Positions 10,201 to 12,217 of a stretch of DNA of 12,217 nucleotides are shown in pieces. The position numbers and the translations under genes were made by a program. A model generated the notes under the pieces. That model searched no databases and was not told the DNA's origin. It worked only from the letters and a program-made list of their open reading frames with translations. The stretch spans positions 1 through 12,217 of the forward strand of contig JACQQW010000168.1 of NCBI GenBank assembly GCA_016206745.1, read 5' to 3'. Positions within the stretch are counted from its first letter, which is position 1, and each line of letters begins with the position of its first letter. This DNA is from Candidatus Omnitrophota bacterium (GTDB lineage: Bacteria; Omnitrophota; Gorgyraeia; Zapsychrales; Fredricksoniimonadaceae).

Positions 10201-12217
10201 GGAATTATTGAAGACTGATGAGTGGACGGTGCGCAGAAACGCCAGGCAAGCCTTGGATAATCTGGGTGTCAACGATGAGCAAAAGCGTCAAGCGAATGAA
10301 GAAGCATTGAAGTCCCCAAATAGTTTTGCGAGGCAGGAAGCGGTATGGGCATTGGCGGGGATCATTACAAAAAGCGATTTTGAAACGGCATTCTTAAAGG
10401 GAGGAGAAATTTTCGATTGGCTGATCAAAAATGATTATTTAGAAAAGATTTCCAACATAGAGGGTCGGTTCAAGGTCAAGGCAGACGACATTAAGGACAT
10501 TTTAGAGAGGCAATATCCGGAATACTCCGGTCGAATTTCAGACCTTCTGCGGCAATCCCGGCCATTAGGCAGCCAGGACACTATGGCCAAACTGGTGGAA
10601 TTATTAAAAGATGACAATAAATATGTCAGGGCAAGCGCCAGAGAGGCGTTGAAACATCTTGGCGCCAGTTATGAAACAAGGCATCAAGGCTATATGGCAG
10701 CTTTGGCATCGGCAGACGGCGATGTCAGAAAAGATGCTGGTAAAGGTTTGGAAGAATTAGCTGACGAATATCAAAAGACTTTAGATTCAAATTTTCGGGA
10801 AATTGATCGCAGGGCGTCGGTAATACTCCAATCCGATGATAATATCGCTTCGCAAATTGCCAAAGATGTCCGCGATGAAAAGAGTATTTTTACCAATATT
10901 GCCATGGATGCCGATGTCTCCGCGACAGAAGCCGTATTATCGCTGCAAAAAATAATCACGAGCATTATCGGTGATTCACCGGACAGCGGCGTTGATTTGA
11001 TGCCGATTGAACAAATTCACAGCACCTTAGTCACGCAGACTGTTGGCGTTGAACTCAGTTTGAACGTGGATGATGTGATCGATGAAGTTCGCGTGGATGC
11101 GGATGATTTCAACGTTTATGAATATGAAATTGCCGCTGCCCATTTGATGCCTAATTTTGCCATCGTCATTGAGTTGCGTTCAATGACCCCGCAAGTGATG
11201 CTATTTCGTGAAAGAAGCCGGAAGAGAATGGATGCCAGAACGCTCAAAGAAGGCGAGAGGGCGTTTGTGCAAAATATTAATCATATTAGCGTTGCCTACA
11301 TTACAAAAGCGACCCCGGAACAACTCAGGGAATTAAATCAGGCGCTTAAAGCGTGGAAGCCACGGGCCGGCGCAAAGATGATCAAGGCGCAGCGCGTGCG
11401 CGTAAGTTTGAATGTCAATAAACGGATCACTGAAAGCGCGGAGTTTTTTTTAGGAATGCCGCCTTTGACAGGCCCGGCGCATCCGATTACTTCGCGTGTT
11501 CTATACATTTACGCCGGTAAAATTCAATCAAGTAATCCGACAGCGGCTGAGCAGTTGCGTCAGCATGCTGATTGGATCCAGGCGCGCGAGTTTGAACTTC
11601 TGGCGGCCAATCCGCAAGGGCCGCCGGAAGCGCATATGGTGGCGTATTATGATGAAGCCATAGACCGCATTGCGTTTAACATTCCTCAAGATCAGACCCC
11701 GCCCGATACATTAGCCTTCATTCAAGAGCATGAAGGCCTACATCAAGAGCGCGTTAAGGGAGGGCAGGCGAATCTTGATAAAGATCAAGAAGAAGAAATA
11801 ATTTTAGGCATACAGGTCAGCCGCGCGCAAACGAGGAACGCGGTATCTCCAGACTGGACACAGGACGCGCCCTTTGCGCAACGCAATACAACCACATTTC
11901 CCATAAGTGTCATGGAAGACGTCATTGATATTGTCAAGGAAGGGCTGGCAAAAACCGGCGCCGGCGCCGCGGAGGATTTCGCAGGGAACATCCTCGCCGT
12001 CGGCGCGTCCGACAATGCCGATCATTTGATTGTCCTTATGGCCAGGTTCCCCGGGGCCCGTATCATCGGGGTGGAGTGGGACGCGGACAAAGCGGACGCT
12101 TTGCGTCAGGGCCTTGACCAGCGGGCGGAAGGTCTGGATTATATTCTTTCTTTTTTGAAAGCGGTCCCGGACGGGCGGATGATGAGCGCGCAGTTTGCCC
12201 CGGAGATGATCGAGCGC
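2..12217 (+). CDS. Giant multidomain membrane protein, internal fragment (at least 4,072 aa, open at both ends)
   Basis: Reading in the frame that starts at position 2 gives 4,072 sense codons and no stop; the last codon ends exactly at the last base. With random bases the chance of such a run is about (61/64)^4072, near 10^-85, and the translation is clearly protein-like throughout, with coherent domains, membrane helices and repeats. Neither the start codon nor the stop codon is inside the window, so no start, signal peptide or ribosome binding site can be assigned. Domains in order: two beta-rich blocks, a glycosidase-like alpha/alpha region, one membrane helix, a soluble block, a polytopic block, a glycosyltransferase-like domain, a second polytopic block, HEAT-like repeats, a zincin-like domain and a methyltransferase-like domain. 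The most likely role is making or remodelling an envelope glycan, which is inference. Proteins this large are known from Candidatus Omnitrophota. No frameshift or decay is visible. I am sure of the frame and unsure of the function. Confidence 0.96.
1226..2125 (+). other. Domain block B: beta-sandwich-like region, family not recognised
   Basis: Residues 409-708 continue the beta-rich character, with many short strands such as the V-x-L/I-x-V patterns near residues 490, 520, 625 and 660. The block looks like one or more Ig-like or jelly-roll accessory domains. It lies directly before the first winged-helix-like module and the glycosidase-like region, a position often taken by the beta-sandwich domain of glycoside phosphorylases and related (alpha/alpha) barrel enzymes. 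That parallel is positional only. No binding or catalytic residues could be identified. Confidence 0.35.
2219..2437 (+). repeat. Winged-helix-like module R1
   Basis: Residues 740-812 form a roughly 70-residue module that follows the pattern seen in R2-R6: an amphipathic helix with I-x-x-L, a turn leading to a YY-x-V-D-P-x-F strand, a second helix, and a closing helix ending Q-L-K-K-V-E-A-I-L. The shared pattern is roughly F-x-x-I-V-x-x-L, then Y-x-V-x-P-x-F, then T-x-x-Q-x-x-x-I-x-x-I-L. R1 has the longest insertion between the first helix and the strand. The winged-helix label is a guess from this helix-hairpin-helix layout. Confidence 0.5.
3044..3244 (+). repeat. Winged-helix-like module R2, inside the glycosidase-like region
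   Basis: Residues 1015-1081. It shows the module pattern clearly: D-K-I-V-P-K-L, then Y-F-V-N-P-E-F, then V-F-N-T-W-F and T-Q-A-Q-F with a final I-x-x-I-L. It is closest to R5: over a 32-residue stretch from the F-x-G-F-G-V start to the final I-L, 18 residues are identical by hand count, and the DNA shares an exact 20-base run (3171-3190 and 5547-5566). Its position between helices of the barrel suggests it is a domain inserted in a loop. Confidence 0.65.
3171..3190 (+). repeat. Exact 20-base direct repeat, copy 1 (in R2)
   Basis: This 20-base run, which encodes the V-F-N-T-W-F segment, occurs identically at 5547-5566. It lies in the same codon phase in both copies. The flanking bases differ at both ends. 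Confidence 0.9.
3539..3742 (+). repeat. Winged-helix-like module R3, inside the glycosidase-like region
   Basis: Residues 1180-1247. It begins E-F-D-V-I-A-G-K-L, goes through Y-R-V-N-P-N-F and L-N-R-L-F-P-H-Y-S and ends E-Q-R-R-K-I-A-A-I-L, matching the module pattern at each anchor. It is the second module embedded in the alpha/alpha region. Function unknown; a structural or protein-binding role is the simplest reading. Confidence 0.6.
4376..4453 (+). other. Single transmembrane helix with basic C-terminal flank
   Basis: Residues 1459-1484 are a continuous hydrophobic stretch (A-A-W-T-I-V-S-A-T-I-F-L-V-F-V-V-G-I-I-A in the middle). It is followed at once by R-K-R-R (4454-4465) and more basic residues up to about residue 1505. 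By the positive-inside rule the basic side is cytoplasmic, so everything upstream in the window should be outside the membrane and the following soluble block inside. A shorter hydrophobic patch at 4322-4351 precedes it and could lie along the membrane. Confidence 0.8.
4454..4996 (+). other. Soluble block after the first membrane helix, family not recognised
   Basis: Residues 1485-1665. It starts with a strongly charged helix rich in Arg, Lys and Glu that probably runs along the membrane face or forms a short coiled coil, then mixed helices and turns. The last part, around 4931-4980 (S-S-I-M-R-A-L-V-E-Q-G-F), resembles the first helix of the winged-helix-like modules, so it may be a worn extra copy just before R4. 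No known family is recognised. Confidence 0.4.
4997..5188 (+). repeat. Winged-helix-like module R4
   Basis: Residues 1666-1729. The anchors are F-D-E-I-V-T-E-L, F-K-V-T-S-G-F, F-K-A-A-F-P-T-Y, and P-E-Q-F-T-A-I-E-E-I-L. It lies after the first membrane helix and so is predicted to be cytoplasmic, in contrast to R1-R3. It runs directly into the half copy R4b. Confidence 0.6.
5192..5266 (+). repeat. Partial winged-helix-like module R4b
   Basis: Residues 1731-1755. This is the second half only of the module: D-Y-R-V-N-P-R-F leads almost directly to Q-F-N-A-I-E-G-I-L-K-K-A. The strand motif is nearest to that of R3 and the closing helix nearest to that of R5. The middle helix is missing, as expected for a partial duplication or an internal deletion. 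Confidence 0.5.
5429..5626 (+). repeat. Winged-helix-like module R5
   Basis: Residues 1810-1875. The anchors are N-V-I-V-P-A-L, F-T-G-F-G-V, V-F-N-T-W-F and T-E-A-Q-M-R-Q-I-E-G-I-L-K-K-A. It is the nearest relative of R2, including an exact 20-base DNA match. It lies about 100 bases before the first polytopic membrane block and may connect the soluble part to it. Confidence 0.65.
5547..5566 (+). repeat. Exact 20-base direct repeat, copy 2 (in R5)
   Basis: Identical to 3171-3190, 2,376 bases apart, in the same strand and codon phase. It marks R2 and R5 as the most closely related module pair. Confidence 0.9.
5729..6775 (+). other. Polytopic membrane block 1 (about 8 helices by eye)
   Basis: Residues 1910-2258 hold a series of hydrophobic helices, clearest at about 5774-5833, 5885-5968, 6059-6121, 6128-6205, 6413-6487, 6500-6637 (two), 6644-6700 and 6704-6760. 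A polar loop rich in Lys and Asn (about 6227-6320) splits the block in two. An even number of crossings would keep both the preceding block and the following glycosyltransferase-like domain in the cytoplasm. Helices before and after a cytosolic GT-A domain are the usual plan of processive membrane glycan synthases, where they form the export channel. The helix count is by eye and may be off by one or two. Confidence 0.8.
6833..8230 (+). other. Putative membrane glycosyltransferase domain (GT2/GT48-like)
   Basis: Residues 2278-2743 form a soluble domain framed by two membrane blocks, the plan of processive glycan synthases that use a cytosolic nucleotide sugar and export the chain. Visible motifs in order are V-R-N-Y-L (about 7207), a strand V-V-I-V-I-P-G-R (about 7661), S-L-W-R-T-L-A-K-M (7829-7855), S-E-D-I-W-G (7979-7996, Glu2661 and Asp2662) and V-R-W-A-G-G-F (8117-8137). 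In GT2 enzymes an ED motif is followed by QxxRW. In GT48 (fungal and plant 1,3-beta-glucan synthases), as remembered, the order is L-F-A-R-T-L, then N-E-D-I-F/Y, then a T-K-I-G segment, at similar spacing (about 50 and 46 residues here). The resemblance to GT48 is suggestive and has not been tested by alignment. No clean DxD was found. The product is unknown. Confidence 0.4.
8231..9361 (+). other. Polytopic membrane block 2 (about 8 or 9 helices by eye)
   Basis: Residues 2744-3120. Hydrophobic stretches are clear at 8231-8578 (about four), 8726-8890 (two), 8927-9061 (two) and 9158-9361 (two or three). A hydrophilic loop with many charges (8579-8725) separates the first group from the rest, and a second one (9062-9157) separates the last group. 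The block directly follows the R-W-A-G-G segment, as export-channel helices do in GT2 and GT48 synthases. The exact topology, and so the side on which the C-terminal part lies, cannot be settled by eye. Confidence 0.8.
9362..10180 (+). other. Helical region, Pro/Ala linker and small beta domain
   Basis: Residues 3121-3393. The first part (to about 9810) is helical and charged, with heptad-like spacing around residues 3190-3265 that could form a coiled coil. A short linker, P-A-A-T-A-P-P-R (9815-9838), follows. Then come a short helical stretch and a beta-rich part with V/I-x-V patterns (about 9955-10140). None of it matches a family I know. It joins the membrane part to the HEAT-like segments. 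Confidence 0.4.
10181..10366 (+). repeat. HEAT-like repeat pair a
   Basis: Residues 3394-3455. Two helical hairpins have the HEAT/PBS-lyase signature: L-M-E-L-L-K, then D-x-x-x-V-R-R-N-A-R-Q-A-L-D-N-L-G, then a second hairpin with A-R-Q-E-A-V-W-A-L. It aligns without gaps to pair b downstream: 23 of 61 residues are identical by hand count. HEAT repeats usually serve as protein-binding scaffolds. Confidence 0.75.
10391..10558 (+). repeat. Winged-helix-like module R6, between the HEAT-like pairs
   Basis: Residues 3464-3519. It fits the module pattern in shortened form: I-F-D-W-L-I-K-N-D-Y-L, then R-F-K-V-K-A, then Y-P-E-Y-S-G and I-S-D-L-L. It lacks the Pro after the strand and is the most diverged copy. 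It separates two HEAT-like pairs that are otherwise colinear. Confidence 0.45.
10577..10765 (+). repeat. HEAT-like repeat pair b
   Basis: Residues 3526-3588. It repeats the layout of pair a: L-V-E-L-L-K-D-D, then Y-V-R-A-S-A-R-E-A-L-K-H-L-G, then a second hairpin with D-V-R-K-D-A. The gapless match to pair a shows they arose by internal duplication. A helical tail continues to about residue 3650. Confidence 0.75.
10766..11500 (+). other. Unrecognised alpha/beta block between HEAT-like and zincin-like parts
   Basis: Residues 3589-3833. The first third is helical and acidic. After a short D-S-P-D-S-G turn (about 10973-10990) come alternating strands and helices with V-E-L-S-L-N-V and R-V-S-L-N-V at either end (about 11048 and 11399), which might be equivalent edge strands of one domain. 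No family is recognised and no catalytic motif is visible. Confidence 0.35.
11501..11830 (+). other. Zincin-like domain with HEGLH motif
   Basis: Residues 3834-3943. The motif E-H-E-G-L-H-Q-E (11726-11749) contains HExxH: His3910, Glu3911 and His3914 would be the two zinc ligands and the catalytic base. It lies in a predicted helix after a strand A-Y-Y-D-E-A-I-D-R-I-A-F-N-I (about 11645-11686), the usual strand-then-active-site-helix order of zincins. The acidic cluster D-Q-E-E-E-I (11783-11800), 15-22 residues later, could supply the third ligand, as in gluzincins. The short length and the odd setting leave open that this is a non-proteolytic relative. Substrate unknown; self-processing of the giant chain is one possibility. 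Confidence 0.5.
11906..12217 (+). other. Methyltransferase-like Rossmann domain, cut by the window edge
   Basis: Residues 3969-4072. A helix is followed by the strand N-I-L-A-V-G-A-S-D-N-A-D (11987-12022), a helix, and a second strand ending I-I-G-V-E-W-D (12062-12082), then an A-D-A-L-R helix. This matches motifs I and II of class I SAM-dependent methyltransferases, with Glu4025 in the place of the acidic residue that holds the ribose. Motif I is unusual, VGAS-D-N in place of the common D/E-x-G-x-G-x-G, so SAM binding is not assured. The rest of the domain lies outside the window. Another Rossmann nucleotide-binding fold is possible. Confidence 0.5.

Noticed and set aside
11941..12180. Higher GC in the methyltransferase-like part (148 of 240 bases by hand count, 62%)
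   Set aside because: Other parts, such as 8041-8160, reach the same level by hand count, so this is within local variation and is not good evidence of recent transfer.
1..12217. CRISPR array, tRNA or rRNA gene, insertion sequence, terminator
   Set aside because: No regularly spaced direct repeats, no cloverleaf or rRNA-like sequence, no transposase or flanking inverted repeats, and no GC stem followed by a T-run in a non-coding gap; the window has no non-coding gap.

Overview
The window is one uninterrupted reading frame. On the + strand, positions 2-12217 read as 4,072 consecutive sense codons with no stop, and the frame is open at both edges. No other gene, RNA gene, promoter, terminator, CRISPR array or mobile element can be supported. 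The window is therefore an internal slice of a giant gene whose start and stop both lie outside it. An uninterrupted protein of this size, joining carbohydrate-active, membrane and accessory domains, recalls the giant proteins reported from Candidatus Omnitrophota (OP3) and other little-known, possibly predatory bacteria. That assignment rests on gene size and domain mix only; there is no marker gene here to prove it.

Layout in window residue numbers: two beta-rich blocks of unknown family (1-408 and 409-708); a small winged-helix-like module, R1 (740-812); a probable (alpha/alpha)-barrel glycosidase-like region with two more such modules, R2 and R3, embedded in it (813-1415); one membrane helix followed by a basic stretch (1459-1488); a soluble block carrying further modules R4, R4b and R5 (1485-1875); a polytopic membrane block (about 1910-2258); a cytosolic domain that looks like a membrane glycosyltransferase, with an ED motif and an R-W-A-G-G motif in an order recalling GT2 and GT48 synthases (2278-2743); a second polytopic membrane block (2744-3120); a helical region, a Pro/Ala linker and a small beta domain (3121-3393); two HEAT-like segments with another winged-helix-like module, R6, between them (3394-3588); an unrecognised block (3589-3833); a zincin-like domain with an HEGLH motif (3834-3943); and the start of a Rossmann, methyltransferase-like domain cut by the window edge (3969-4072).

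A working model, which is inference, is a single-chain envelope machine. The glycosidase-like part sits outside the membrane. The two membrane blocks flank a cytosolic polymerising glycosyltransferase, so the protein could make and export a glycan that is then trimmed or bound outside. The HEAT, zincin-like and methyltransferase-like parts would be on the cytosolic side. The small modules R1-R6 recur on both predicted sides of the membrane and are the most distinctive internal structure of the protein.
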